A stretch of 60,223 nt of DNA. It comes from Paracoccaceae bacterium. GTDB lineage: Bacteria; Pseudomonadota; Alphaproteobacteria; Rhodobacterales; Rhodobacteraceae. This document shows positions 18,664 through 28,567 of the stretch, in pieces. The notes below the pieces were generated by a model. That model was not told the origin of the DNA, ran no database searches, and was given only the letters and a program-made list of their open reading frames with translations. A program made the translations under genes and the position numbers. Numbering within the stretch: the stretch's first letter is position 1; every line of letters starts with the position of its first letter. The DNA lies in the NCBI GenBank assembly GCA_028874915.1, contig JAPPHA010000109.1, positions 1 to 60,223 of the forward strand. The letters are read 5' to 3'.

Positions 18664-20613
18664 GTGTTCTCCAGTGTCTTGATTGCCAACCGGGGCGAAA
18701 TCGCCTGCCGGATCATACGAACGGCGCGGCAAATGGGCCTGCGAACGATCGCCGTCCATTCCGAAGCCGACGCCAGGTCGATGCATGTTGCGTTTGCGGA
18801 TGTCGCGGTGGAGATCGGCCCACCGCCGGCGGCCTTGAGCTATCTGGATTCCCGCCGGATCATTGAAGCGGCGATCGACACCGGGGCCGAAGCCATTCAC
18901 CCGGGTTACGGATTCCTCGCTGAAGACCCGGAATTCGCCAGGGCGGTCTTGGAAGCCGGGCTGATCTTTGTCGGCCCGCCGGTGGACGCCATTCGGATCA
19001 TGGGTCGAAAAGACGTCGCCCGGGACCGGATGCAAACGTCAGGCGTCCCCGTGGTTCCCGGGTGCCCGGACCCACGGACGGGTGGTGCCGCGCTGGCCGA
19101 CATGGCCGAGTCTATCGGGTTTCCGGTGTTGGTGAAGCCGGTGGCTGGCGGCGGGGGGATCGGAATGAAGCGCGCTGATTCCGCCGCCGAATTGGATGCG
19201 GCCGTTGCGGCTGCGCGCCGGGAGGCCGTTGCGGCCTTTGGCGAAGACGCCGTCCTCGTCGAAAAGCTGGTTGCCGAACCCAGGCATGTAGAGGTCCAGA
19301 TCTTTGCCGACCGGCATGGCCAGGCGGTCCACCTCTTTGAACGCGATTGCTCGCTGCAACGGCGCCACCAGAAGTTGATCGAAGAAGCGCCGGCGCCGGG
19401 GATGACGCCTGGGATGCGGGAAGCCATGACGGAGGCCGCAGTCACGGCTTCACGGGCCGTCGGCTATGTCGGCGCCGGTACCGTCGAGTTCATTGTCGAT
19501 GCTTCGGACGGGATGCGATCCGATCGGTTCTGGTTTCTGGAGATGAACACGCGCCTGCAAGTCGAACATCCGGTCACCGAAGCTGTAACCGGAATCGATC
19601 TGGTCGAGTGGCAGTTTCGCATTGCTGCCGGAGAACGGTTGCCCCGGGACCAGCACGGCGTTCGCCTTCAAGGCCACGCCATTGAGGCGCGGCTCTATGC
19701 CGAGGATCCGGACGCCGGATTCCTGCCGAGCCCGGGACCGGTTTCGGAAGCGGAGTTCCCTTGCGAAAGGGGTATCCGTGTCGATGCAGGGATCCGGGCT
19801 GGCGGAACGGTCCCGGCGCAGTATGATCCGCTACTCGCCAAACTCGTTTCCCATGGCCGGACCCGCGAGGAAGCGCGAAACCGCCTGATTTCGGCACTTG
19901 ACCAAACCTATATCGACGGAGTCCGGACCAATCGTACCTTTCTCAGGGAACTTGCCCGTTCGGAACCCTTCGTCGCCGGTCGAATGACGACCGGAACGGT
20001 CGAGCAACTCGGGGCGAAACTGTTTCGTCCGCCCCCCGATGACGACATTGTCGATCTGGCGGCTGTGGCTGCCGCCGGATTACCCGTCGGCAAGGAATGG
20101 TTCCGAGGCTTTTCACTCTGGAGACCGCTCGAACGCTCGACTGTGGTCGTCTGCGATGGAGAGTCACGGGAAGCCAAGGTCGCAGCCGTGTCGGCGACGA
20201 AGTTCATTGTCGACCGGGCCGGCAACAGGATCCTGATCGAAGCCCGTTCCGGTGACCTCTGGGTAATCGAGGGGCGGCAGATTCTTGCCAAGGTTCGGCA
20301 GGGTGGCGGGCAGCTCCGGATCTGCGCCACATTCGACTGGCGTTTCCAGCTGCCAGAACGCGGAGCAGGTGTGGCTGACGGAACCAGCGGCGAACGCGAG
20401 ATTCGCGCTCCGATGTCTGGGCAGGTTGTCTCGGTACTGGCCACACCAGGTGCGCGGGTCTATGCAGGAGCGGTCCTGGTCACCGTGGAAGCGATGAAAA
20501 TGGAACACCGGCTCGCGTCACCGGCTGATGCCGTGGTTGCCGAAGTCTTCTCTGCGACCGGCAGTCAAGTCCGGGAGGGCGATCTCCTGGTCACTCTGGA
20601 ACCGGATTCGTGA
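18664..20613 (+). CDS. liuD: Methylcrotonyl-CoA carboxylase, biotin-carrying (alpha) subunit
   Basis: A 649-residue protein with biotin carboxylase domain and C-terminal biotin carrier. The first residues FSSVLIANRGEIACRI, the ATP-grasp loop VKPVAGGGGIGMKR (about 160-173), EMNTRLQVEHPVTE (about 295-308) and the biotinylation site VEAMKMEH near residue 615 are all present. GTG 18664, preceded by AAGGGAGA, is preferred to the upstream TTG at 18619 because the conserved N-terminus begins there. It forms a complex with LiuB, whose gene precedes it; the GST gene overlaps its stop. Confidence 0.94.
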   Translation: MFSSVLIANRGEIACRIIRTARQMGLRTIAVHSEADARSMHVAFADVAVEIGPPPAALSYLDSRRIIEAAIDTGAEAIHPGYGFLAEDPEFARAVLEAGLIFVGPPVDAIRIMGRKDVARDRMQTSGVPVVPGCPDPRTGGAALADMAESIGFPVLVKPVAGGGGIGMKRADSAAELDAAVAAARREAVAAFGEDAVLVEKLVAEPRHVEVQIFADRHGQAVHLFERDCSLQRRHQKLIEEAPAPGMTPGMREAMTEAAVTASRAVGYVGAGTVEFIVDASDGMRSDRFWFLEMNTRLQVEHPVTEAVTGIDLVEWQFRIAAGERLPRDQHGVRLQGHAIEARLYAEDPDAGFLPSPGPVSEAEFPCERGIRVDAGIRAGGTVPAQYDPLLAKLVSHGRTREEARNRLISALDQTYIDGVRTNRTFLRELARSEPFVAGRMTTGTVEQLGAKLFRPPPDDDIVDLAAVAAAGLPVGKEWFRGFSLWRPLERSTVVVCDGESREAKVAAVSATKFIVDRAGNRILIEARSGDLWVIEGRQILAKVRQGGGQLRICATFDWRFQLPERGAGVADGTSGEREIRAPMSGQVVSVLATPGARVYAGAVLVTVEAMKMEHRLASPADAVVAEVFSATGSQVREGDLLVTLEPDS

Positions 20614-21272
20614 TTCGGTTGCATCATTGCCACGAGACCCGATCGATGCGGGTGCTTTGGCTGCTCGGCGAGATGGGCGTTCCCTTCGAGTGTCAGGTCT
20701 GGCCGTTTGACAGGACTCTTCGATCGGCGGACTACATGAGGCGTTCGCCGGCTGGGCGCGTACCGTCGATTGAGGATGGCGGGCTAACGCTCTTCGAGTC
20801 CGGCGCGATCGTCGAGTATCTCTGTGAACGCTATCCGGAATCGGGTCTGGGTCGTCTGACGGGCGATTCCGAGCGTTGGCAGTGGCTAATGTGGATTCAC
20901 TACGCCGAGACGGTGGGCCAACATCTCGCCAATCTGACTCAGCATCACATATTCCTGCGTGAGGACTGGATGCGGTCTCCGACCTTTATGCGTCTTGAGA
21001 AACTACGCCTCGACAAGACGTTGGGTGCCCTGGAATCCACGCTCGACACCAGGGACTGGCTGCTCGCCAGCGGGTTTTCCGCTGCCGACTGTTGTGTCGG
21101 CTACTGCGTGTATGTGGCCTCTTTCTTCACCGACCTGCATCGGTTCCCAAATGTGAAGGCTTACCGAGGGCGCATGTTCGACCGCACCGCCTTCCGGGCG
21201 TCAATCCCCGGGCCAGGTGACGAACGGCTCTACCGGAAAGAGCATTATCCCGTTCCGGATGTATCGAACTGA
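20610..21272 (+). CDS. Glutathione S-transferase family protein
   Basis: A 220-residue protein with an N-terminal thioredoxin-fold domain (LHHCHETRSMRVLWLLGEM, RVPSIEDGGLTLFESGAIVEYL at about 49-70, which is the glutathione gamma-Glu binding ES motif) and a helical C-terminal domain. The GTG start overlaps the liuD stop by 4 bp, so it is translationally coupled within the leucine operon. It may protect against or process a reactive acyl intermediate; the sequence does not show which reaction it performs. The first strand contains HCHETRS at the position of the catalytic Ser/Cys. Confidence 0.85.
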   Translation: MIRLHHCHETRSMRVLWLLGEMGVPFECQVWPFDRTLRSADYMRRSPAGRVPSIEDGGLTLFESGAIVEYLCERYPESGLGRLTGDSERWQWLMWIHYAETVGQHLANLTQHHIFLREDWMRSPTFMRLEKLRLDKTLGALESTLDTRDWLLASGFSAADCCVGYCVYVASFFTDLHRFPNVKAYRGRMFDRTAFRASIPGPGDERLYRKEHYPVPDVSN

Positions 21273-21307
21273 ACTGCCCTGATGATCGGCTTGAAGCGCC
21301 CAGTGGC

Positions 21308-22219
21308 ATGATCGGCCCAGAAGTCGAAGTCTACGAGGTCGGACCGCGGGACGGGCTGCAGAATGATCCCCGCGACCTGCCGGCGGACTGGAAAGTCTCG
21401 CTTGTTGACCGCCTTTCCCACTGCGGATTCAAGCGTATCGAGGTCGCGAGCTTCGTCTCGCCTCGAGCCGTTCCGGCGATGAAGGACAGCGCACGGGTCA
21501 TGGCGGGCATCCGTCGGGCACCGGGGGTCGGGTACGTGGCACTGGTGCCGAATCTGAAGGGGTATCTTGCGGCCCGGGATGCGGGAGCCGATGAAGTCGC
21601 AGTTTTCGTGTCCGCGTCCGAGGGGTTTTCCCGGGCCAATGTCGGTTGCACGGTTGCGGAGGGGATCGAGCGTGCCGGTACCGTTGCGGCCCTGGCGACT
21701 TCCGACGGCATTCCGGTCCGCGGCTATGTCTCCTGCGTTACCGATTGCCCGTTTGATGGTTCGGTATGCCCTGAGACGGTGGCCGAGGCTGCAGTGGCAC
21801 TCCGGGACCTTGGATGCCATGAGGTTTCGCTGGGCGATACGATCGGCCGGGCCACGCCGAACCGTCTCGGCCGGATGCTGGAAGCAGTTCTCAAGCGGGT
21901 TCCGGCCGATTGTTTGGCTGGACATTTCCACGACACGGCAGGTCGGGCGCTCGCCAATGTCGAGACCGCGCTCGCCTTTGGCCTCCGCAAGTTCGACGCT
22001 TCAATCGGGGGACTTGGTGGTTGCCCCTTTGCTCCGGGTGCGCCCGGGAATGTCGCCACCGAGTCGGTTGCCGAACGGTTGCGCCGACTGGGTTACGCGA
22101 TTCAACTGGACGTCGAAAGGCTCGCGGCGGTTGCCAGGTTCGCTCGTGCGGACTCGGCGCTTGAGGTTCCCGAGGAGAAGGGGCCGAACAACGTCGGGGA
22201 GCGGCAGAAGGAGACATGA
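21308..22219 (+). CDS. liuE: Hydroxymethylglutaryl-CoA lyase
   Basis: A 303-residue TIM-barrel lyase that splits HMG-CoA into acetoacetate and acetyl-CoA, the last step of leucine breakdown. The opening VGPRDGLQN, the metal-binding HFHDTAGRALAN (about 206-217) and the signature GGLGGCPFAPGAPGNVATE with its catalytic cysteine (about 238-256) are all present. It is preceded by the GST gene and overlaps liuC by 4 bp (ATGA). Confidence 0.95.
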   Translation: MIGPEVEVYEVGPRDGLQNDPRDLPADWKVSLVDRLSHCGFKRIEVASFVSPRAVPAMKDSARVMAGIRRAPGVGYVALVPNLKGYLAARDAGADEVAVFVSASEGFSRANVGCTVAEGIERAGTVAALATSDGIPVRGYVSCVTDCPFDGSVCPETVAEAAVALRDLGCHEVSLGDTIGRATPNRLGRMLEAVLKRVPADCLAGHFHDTAGRALANVETALAFGLRKFDASIGGLGGCPFAPGAPGNVATESVAERLRRLGYAIQLDVERLAAVARFARADSALEVPEEKGPNNVGERQKET

Positions 22220-23019
22220 CTTTGAGGAACCCACGGATCTCTGGCTTCGTGACGCTGGACACCGATGACAGGGGAGTTGCGACGCTGCGGCTTGATCGGC
22301 CGGAGAAGCACAATGCTCTGTCCGGCACAATGATCGGCGAGTTGACGGCGGCGGCGGAAGAGATCGCAAGTGATGACCGTATCCGTGTGGTGGTTCTCGC
22401 CGCCGCCGGGCGGAGTTTCTGCGCCGGTGCCGATCTCGGGTGGATGCGCGAACAGATGAGTGCCGATCGGGAGAACCGACTTCTCGAGGCCACTCGTCTC
22501 TCCACCATGTTCCAGGTCCTCGATGCGCTTCCGAAACCGGTGATCGGCCGAATCCAGGGTCCTGCCTACGGTGGGGGTATCGGCCTCGTCTGCATTTGCG
22601 ATGTGGCCATCGCCGCCACCGGCTGCCGGTTTGGTCTCACCGAAACTCGCCTTGGCCTGGTTCCGGCCGTCATTGGCCCCTTTGTTGTCGCGCGGCTCGG
22701 AGTCGGAAACGCCCGGCGTTTTTTCATGTCGCCGCGTGTCGTCGGAAGCGAAGAGGCGAAAGACCTCGGTCTGCTTTCGCGTGTGACGCCGGAAAAGGAT
22801 CTGGATGCGGCACTTGCGGAAGAAATCGAGCCCAATCTCTCCGTGGCCCCGGGGGCCGCAGCGACAGCGAAGTCCCTGGTCAAGCGCCTTGGGCGATCGG
22901 CAACAGATTCTGACGTCCGCCACACTGTTGAGGTTCTGGCTGATACCTTGCAAGGTGAGGAGGCACAGCAGGGGGTCGAGGCATTTTTCAGCGGCCGTCC
23001 GCCCCCTTGGCAGGTCTGA
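22216..23019 (+). CDS. liuC: Methylglutaconyl-CoA hydratase
   Basis: A 267-residue crotonase-fold protein that hydrates 3-methylglutaconyl-CoA to HMG-CoA. The motif SFCAGADLGWM (about residues 65-75) with a tryptophan after GADL is typical of the LiuC/AUH group, and the oxyanion-hole glycine segment is GPAYGGGIGLV (about 115-125). A good AAGGAG site precedes ATG 22216. It is the last intact gene of the leucine operon; only 25 bp separate it from the broken methyltransferase gene. Confidence 0.92.
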   Translation: MTLRNPRISGFVTLDTDDRGVATLRLDRPEKHNALSGTMIGELTAAAEEIASDDRIRVVVLAAAGRSFCAGADLGWMREQMSADRENRLLEATRLSTMFQVLDALPKPVIGRIQGPAYGGGIGLVCICDVAIAATGCRFGLTETRLGLVPAVIGPFVVARLGVGNARRFFMSPRVVGSEEAKDLGLLSRVTPEKDLDAALAEEIEPNLSVAPGAAATAKSLVKRLGRSATDSDVRHTVEVLADTLQGEEAQQGVEAFFSGRPPPWQV

Positions 23020-23044
23020 ATTCCGGTTTCCTGAAAAGGCATCG

Positions 23045-24828
23045 GTGTCTCGCCTGGACTTCGAGGTGCTCCGTCAGCTTCTCGGCGGCACCGTGGACGA
23101 TCGTGAGGAAAAGTACGGTCTCACTTGGCACGGCAAGCGCCGCGCCCGGCAGCTCGCGCCAACGCCATCTGCCGGAACGCTTCGCCCCCGTCAAGAGGAC
23201 AGCGTCGAATGGGACTCGATGCAGAACCTGATGATCGAAGGCGACAACCTGAAAGTGCTGAAACTGCTTCAGAAAAGCTATGCCGGCAAGGTCAAGTTGA
23301 TTTACATCGACCCTCCTTACAATACCGGAAAAGACTTCGTTTATCCGGATGACTACAGAGATAATCTTGCGAATTACCATGAACTGACAAGGCAAGTAGA
23401 CGATCAATGTCGGAAGTTGTCTTCAAATAGTGAGGCGTCTTGTCGCTTTCACACAGACTGGCTGAATATGATGTATCCGCGGCAAAAGGTAGCTAAGAAC
23501 TTGCTCCGTCATGACGGAATAGTGTTTATGAGCATTGATGACGGGGAGGAACCTGCTCTCCGTCTGGTTTGTGATGAAATCTTCGGAGAAGAAAACTTCA
23601 TGACATGTTTCATATGGAAAAGCAGGCAGAACAAGGACAACCGAACGGTAAACGGTGCATCAGTCGATCACGAATACGTAATCTGCTTTGGAAATCGAAT
23701 CAGAGGAGATGAACGAGATAGGAGCCAATACTCCAACCCAGACAATGACCCTCGTGGCGATTGGGCGAGTGCGAACATGATAGGCATTGCTACAGCGGAT
23801 AGGCGACCAACCTTCACTATGATCTGGTAAATCCCAGAACAGGAATAAGCTACACGTGCCCACTTATGGGCTGGAGGTATGACAAAAGGACAATGGATAT
23901 TTTGATTAATGAGGACCGAATACTTTGGCCTCGGCGTCTCTCTGGACGGCCAAGGCGAAAAGCGTTTCTTTCGGAACTAGAGTCGGATTACACAGGGTTT
24001 TCAAGTGTCATTGGTGATGGAGTGTTCACAGGGGATGGGACTTCGGACATTGCTTCGTTTGAAGAAAAGGTTATTGATTTTCCGAAGCTACCACAGTTGA
24101 TTCGCCAGCTGATTAAGCAGAGATCCTGGCAAAAGAGCATTGCCTTGCATTTCTTCACAGGATCGGGGACGACATGGCATGCCGCTTGGATGAAAAACTT
24201 CATGGATGGGGGCGAGCGTCGCTACATCCTCATTCAGCTTCCTGAACCCCTGAGTACAGAAAGTAGCGAACAGAAGAATGCAGGCAATTATTGCAAACGG
24301 ATCCGTAAGCCATGCAATATCGCCGAGCACACCAAGGAGCGCCTCCGGCGAGCGGCAGCAAAGGGCAAGAGCGAGAATCCTAGCTACGCCGGAGACCTTG
24401 GCTTCCGGGTCTTCAAGTTGGACACAACAAACATCCGGGCTTGGGATCCAAAGCCGGACGACCTGGAAGGCGCGTTACTTCCCGGCCTCGACCATATCGA
24501 ACCGAGCCGGACTGGGCAGGACATCATTAACGAACTGCTTCTGAAGTTCGGACTCGATCTCTGTCCGCCCATCGAGACGAAGACGATTGCGGAGAAGTCC
24601 GTTCACCCTGTTGGCGCCGGCACGTTGATCGTCTGCCTCGATGACGCGATTTTCCGCGATGACGTGGAGCCGCTCGCGCTCGGCATCGCCGACTGGTATG
24701 ACGCGCTTGCGCCTGCCGGTGAGTCCTCGGCCGTCTTCCTTGACAGCGCCTTTGCGGTCGACATTTCCAAGACGAACCTCGCTGAGACCCTGAAGCAGCG
24801 TGGCCTCGGGAACGTCCGAAGCCTGTGA
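23045..24828 (+). pseudogene. mod: Type III DNA methyltransferase (Mod), truncated and frameshifted
   Basis: Mod methylates adenine and provides specificity for type III restriction. The N-terminal block has TLRPRQEDSVEWDSMQNL, IEGDNLKVLKLLQ and the catalytic DPPYNTG (about residues 89-95 from GTG 23045). After RRPTFT the frame is lost by one base near 23818 (stop at 23828-23830); the next frame resumes with LVNPRTGISYTCPLMGWRYDKRTMD and runs to 24828. The SAM-binding motif reads HFFTGSGTT where DFFAGSGTT is expected. About 40 N-terminal residues usual in the family are missing. Base composition from about 23340 to 24300 is visibly less GC-rich than the neighbours, which suggests horizontal origin. 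Confidence 0.9.
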
Positions 24829-24854
24829 TCCCGTCGGGTTGAGGAAAACCGCGC

Positions 24855-25109
24855 ATGAACCGGCATGAACGACTGTTACAGACGATCCTTCGCGGAAGGT
24901 CAGATGCAAACGTCCGGTTCTCCGAACTGCGAGCCCTGATGGAGTATCTCGGATTCGAGGAACGAATACGCGGAAGCCACCACCTTTTTGACAAGGAGGG
25001 TATCGTGGAAATCGTCAACTTGCAGAGCCGCGGTGGCACTGCCAAACCTTACCAAGTAAGACAAGTCCGGCAGCTCATCCTGAAGTACAGACTGGGAGGG
25101 GACGACTGA
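24855..25109 (+). CDS. hicA: HicA-type toxin (mRNA interferase)
   Basis: An 84-residue protein of the HicA/YcfA family, small RNA-cleaving toxins with a double-stranded-RNA-binding-like fold. Family features are LMEYLGFEERIRGSHHLF, with the catalytic-type histidine in GSHH, and the C-terminal NLQSRGGTAKPYQVRQVRQLI (split by position, about residues 54-76). GAGG precedes ATG 24855. It is intact, lies between the broken mod and res genes, and its stop overlaps the hicB start by one base. Confidence 0.88.
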   Translation: MNRHERLLQTILRGRSDANVRFSELRALMEYLGFEERIRGSHHLFDKEGIVEIVNLQSRGGTAKPYQVRQVRQLILKYRLGGDD

Positions 25110-25321
25110 TGCACAAGTACGAGATCATTCTCTACTGGAGTAACGAGGACCAGACGTTTATCGCCGAGGCTCCCGAATTGCCGGGCTGCATGGCGCATGG
25201 CAACGATCAGGAAACCGCGCTGCGGAATGTCAAGGACGCCATTCAGTTTTGGATCGAACGAGCGCATGAGCTCGGACGGACCGTCCCGCAGCCGAAGGGC
25301 GAGCGCCTGATGCTTGCGTGA
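25109..25321 (+). CDS. hicB: HicB-type antitoxin
   Basis: A 70-residue HicB-like protein, with the family core EDQTFIAEAPELPGCMAHGNDQETALRNV. It is expected to bind and block HicA. It ends after the RNase H-like core, with no C-terminal helix-turn-helix or ribbon-helix-helix domain visible, so autoregulation by DNA binding is doubtful. The overlapping toxin-antitoxin arrangement is typical for hicAB. Confidence 0.85.
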   Translation: MHKYEIILYWSNEDQTFIAEAPELPGCMAHGNDQETALRNVKDAIQFWIERAHELGRTVPQPKGERLMLA

Positions 25322-25359
25322 CCGTATGGCGTAGTAGTCAAGATAGGTCCGACCCGACC

Positions 25360-28180
25360 ATGATGAAGCTACGATTTGAGCCTGACCTCGACTTCCAGAT
25401 TCAGGCTGTGGAAGCCGTCTGCAAGCTGTTCCACGGTCAGGAGGTCTGCCAGACTGAATTCATCGTCACCCGAAATCGGATGGATCAGCAAGAAAGGCTG
25501 GCCTTCGCCCAAATACGATCTCGGCATCGGGAACCGGTTGACGCTGCTCGACGAAGAGGTGCTTGCGAACTTGAAGGACATTCAGATTCGCGACAGACTG
25601 CCGCCGACTGAGTCACTGGACTCTGGCGACTTCACGGTGGAAATGGAGACGGGAACCGGAAAGACTTACGTCTACCTTCGCACTATCTTTGAACTGAACA
25701 AGCGCTACGGTATCACCAAATTTGTCGTTGTGGTGCCGTCGGTCGCGATCAAGGAAGGCGTCTACAAGTCTCTCCGGACGACCGACGATCATTTCCGCGC
25801 ACTCTATTCGGGCACGCCATTCGAGTACTTCCTCTACGACTCGGCGAAGCTCGGCGAGGTGCGCAATTTCGCCGCAAGCACGCAAATCCAGATCATGGTC
25901 GTTACTGTCGAGGCCATCAACAAGAAGGACGTCAACAACCTCTACAAGGACAGCGAGAAGACAGGCGGTGACAAACCGATAGATCTCATCAGGGCCACGC
26001 GTCCAATACTGATTGTGGACGAGCAACACGGCGTAGACGGCGGACTTGCGTGACGGGGCAAGGAAGCGCTGAGCGCCATGAATCCGCTCTGCACGCTGCG
26101 TTACTCGGCAACGCATGCCAACGAACACGCCATGGTCGATCGCCTGGATGCCGTCGATGCCTACGAACGCAAGCCGGTCAAACAGATCGAGGTGGCGTCG
26201 GCAACTGTGGAGGACGCTCACAACAGGCCCTATGTCCTGCTGATCTCGACAAGCAACAGGCGCGGAGTCATCAGCGCGAAAGTCGAGCTTGATGTCGAAG
26301 GCGGCGGTCAGGTGCGGCGCAAGAAGAGGACAATTCAGGACGGCTACGACCTTGAGCAAGAAACAGACCGGGTCGTCTATCGCGACTGCCGCATCAGGGA
26401 GATTCGGGCCGGAAAAGTAAGTGCATCGGTTGAACTCCGCGTGCAGGGCGGTGAGTGTTTTCTCCGCGAAGTTGAGGCCTGGGGGGACCTGGACGCCGAC
26501 GTAGTTCAACGCCAGATGATCCGGCGAACCATACGCGAGCATCTCGACAAGGAGAAACGGCTGCGCCCACAGGGAATCAAGGTGCTCAGCTCCTGCTTCG
26601 TTGACGCCGTGGAGCGTTACCGCTGCTACGACGAGGTGGGCAACGCCGTAAAGGGCGATTACGCCCGCATATTCGAACAGGAGTAGCAGTGCCTCGCACG
26701 GCACCCCGACTACCAGTCGCTGTTTAGAGAAGTGGATTTTACGGCGGCCGCTGAGGAGATCCACGACGGCTATTTCTCCATCAACAAGAAGGGCGGCTGG
26801 ACCGATACCGCCGAGAACAACCAGACGAATCGTGACAACGCCGAACGCGCGTACAACCTGATCATGAAGGAGAAGGAGAAGCTGCTCAGTCTCGACGAGC
26901 CGCTCAGGTTCAATTCCTCCCATTCGGCGCTGCGCGAGGGATGGAACAACCCGAATGTCTTCCAGATTTGCGCCCTGCGCGACATCCAGACCGAACGCGA
27001 ACGGTGGCAGACCATCGGGCGCGGGCTGCGTCTATGTGTGAACCAGGAAGGGGAGCGCTTACGCGGATTCGAAGTGAATACGCTCACGGTGATCGCAAGT
27101 GAGACCTTTGAGGAATTCGCGGAGAACCTGCAACACGAGATCGAGTTGGACACCGGAATCCGTTTCGGCATCATCGAGCCCCACCAGTTCGCACAGATAC
27201 CGGTGACCGCCGGCGGCGAGGATTCGGCAACCCTCGGGTTCGACAAATCACAGTCCCTATACGACCAGTTTCAAGCGGAAGGCTACATCGACGCCACTGT
27301 GCGAATAAAGGACTCCCTTCGCGAGGCGATAAGGGACAGTAGTTTGTCTCTGCACGAGCAATTTGCCGACCAGCGGGCGGCATCGAATCCGTCTTGCGGA
27401 AACGCGCGGGACGCCTGGATATTAAGAATTCCGACGAACGACAAACCTTCCGCCCACGCCAGACCGTGCTCGATAGCTCGGACTTCAAGGCATTGTAGGA
27501 CCGCTTAAAGCACAAGACGAGCTATCGACTCACCTTCGGCAACGAAGCCCTTCTGAACGAAGCGGCCACCGCGTTACGCAACGCCGACCCAATCCCCCGT
27601 AGCCACCTGCAGTGGCACAAGGCGGACATAGCCATCGGTTTGACGGGAATCGAAGCAACCGAGATTGACGGGTCGGCCACCGTGATACTCGAAGAGACCG
27701 ATATCGAACTGCCGGATCTGCTCACCGAGCTTCATTACCGGACGCGGCTCACCCGCCGCAGCATACATAGAGTTCTTGTCGACAGCCTGCGCCTCAGCCC
27801 CTTCAGGTGCAATCCGCAGCAGTTCATTGTGCTTGCCGCCCGTGCAATCAACAGCTGCAAGCAATGAGCACTTGTCGACGACATCAAGTATCAACGCATA
27901 GGGGACAAGGCGTACCACGCTCAGGAACTTTTCGAGCAGGAGGAACTCACCGGTTACCTGAAGAACATGCTTGACGTGGAAAAATCGGTCCACGAAAAGG
28001 TCATCTACGAATCCGACACGAATGAGGGCGAACGGATTTTCTTGTGTTGAGACCAAATGCAGCACGCTATTGGATGACCTCCGCCTCTCGGAATCGGCCA
28101 AGGTCGAATGCGGTAAGGCACATTTTCGAGCACTCCTGGTCGGGAAAACCCCGCCCGTTTTGAGGTTGCTGCTAACGTAG
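25360..28180 (+). pseudogene. res: Type III restriction endonuclease subunit (Res), heavily decayed
   Basis: The remains follow the order of a complete Res protein. The start is KLRFEPDLDFQIQAVEAV, with a frameshift near 25510, then LGIGNRLTLLDEEVL, helicase motif I METGTGKT, and the DE box IVDEQHGVDGG. In-frame stops follow at 26051-26053, 26684-26686, 27496-27498 and 27865-27867. A frameshift lies near 27365, and near 28040 there is a shift with loss of roughly 100 codons, joining VHEKVIYESD to the endonuclease-domain remnant VETKCSTLLDDLRLSESAKVECGKAHF. Motif VI-like TIGRGLRL is still readable. With at least seven lesions the gene is dead. Confidence 0.93.
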
Positions 28181-28567
28181 ACCAATTGCTCGCGAGAAGC
28201 GTTGCGAACTGACTTCGACAGTAGGACTCCGAATCCACCGTTAAGCCGCTTGATCTCGGCAACGCGGCCTAATGGTTGCGATCAGTCATTGAGTGTTCCT
28301 TTCTGCGCCTGAAGGGGTATTTCAATCACCGGCATGCCATGACCGTTCCGGTCGTCAATTCCCTTTTTGCAGAAGATTCCGTACCCGACCGAATCGGACT
28401 TCTCCTTCCGGACAAAGGGCGCTAAGAACGATTTTTGCCAGTCGGCACGAAGTCCTTGCTGGGGATCGGTCTGCGTACGAAGGCGCGACCCGGCAACGTC
28501 TCGGATAACCTGCAGCGGTTCACGGCACGGCTTTCGAGGACACGGGGAAAGGACGTTGGCGGGAAAC
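28181..28567. other. No recognisable gene (about 390 bp)
   Basis: This lies between the last Res remnant and pcaD. The pcaD frame stays open back to 28367, but the upstream residues carry no family similarity. It probably contains the promoter of the pcaD operon; no clear operator is visible. Confidence 0.5.

Noticed and set aside
25613-26923. 436-codon open frame on the minus strand
   Set aside because: It lies antisense to the decayed res gene, whose protein motifs are clear on the plus strand; the minus product has no motif and is a mirror effect of GC-rich codon use.
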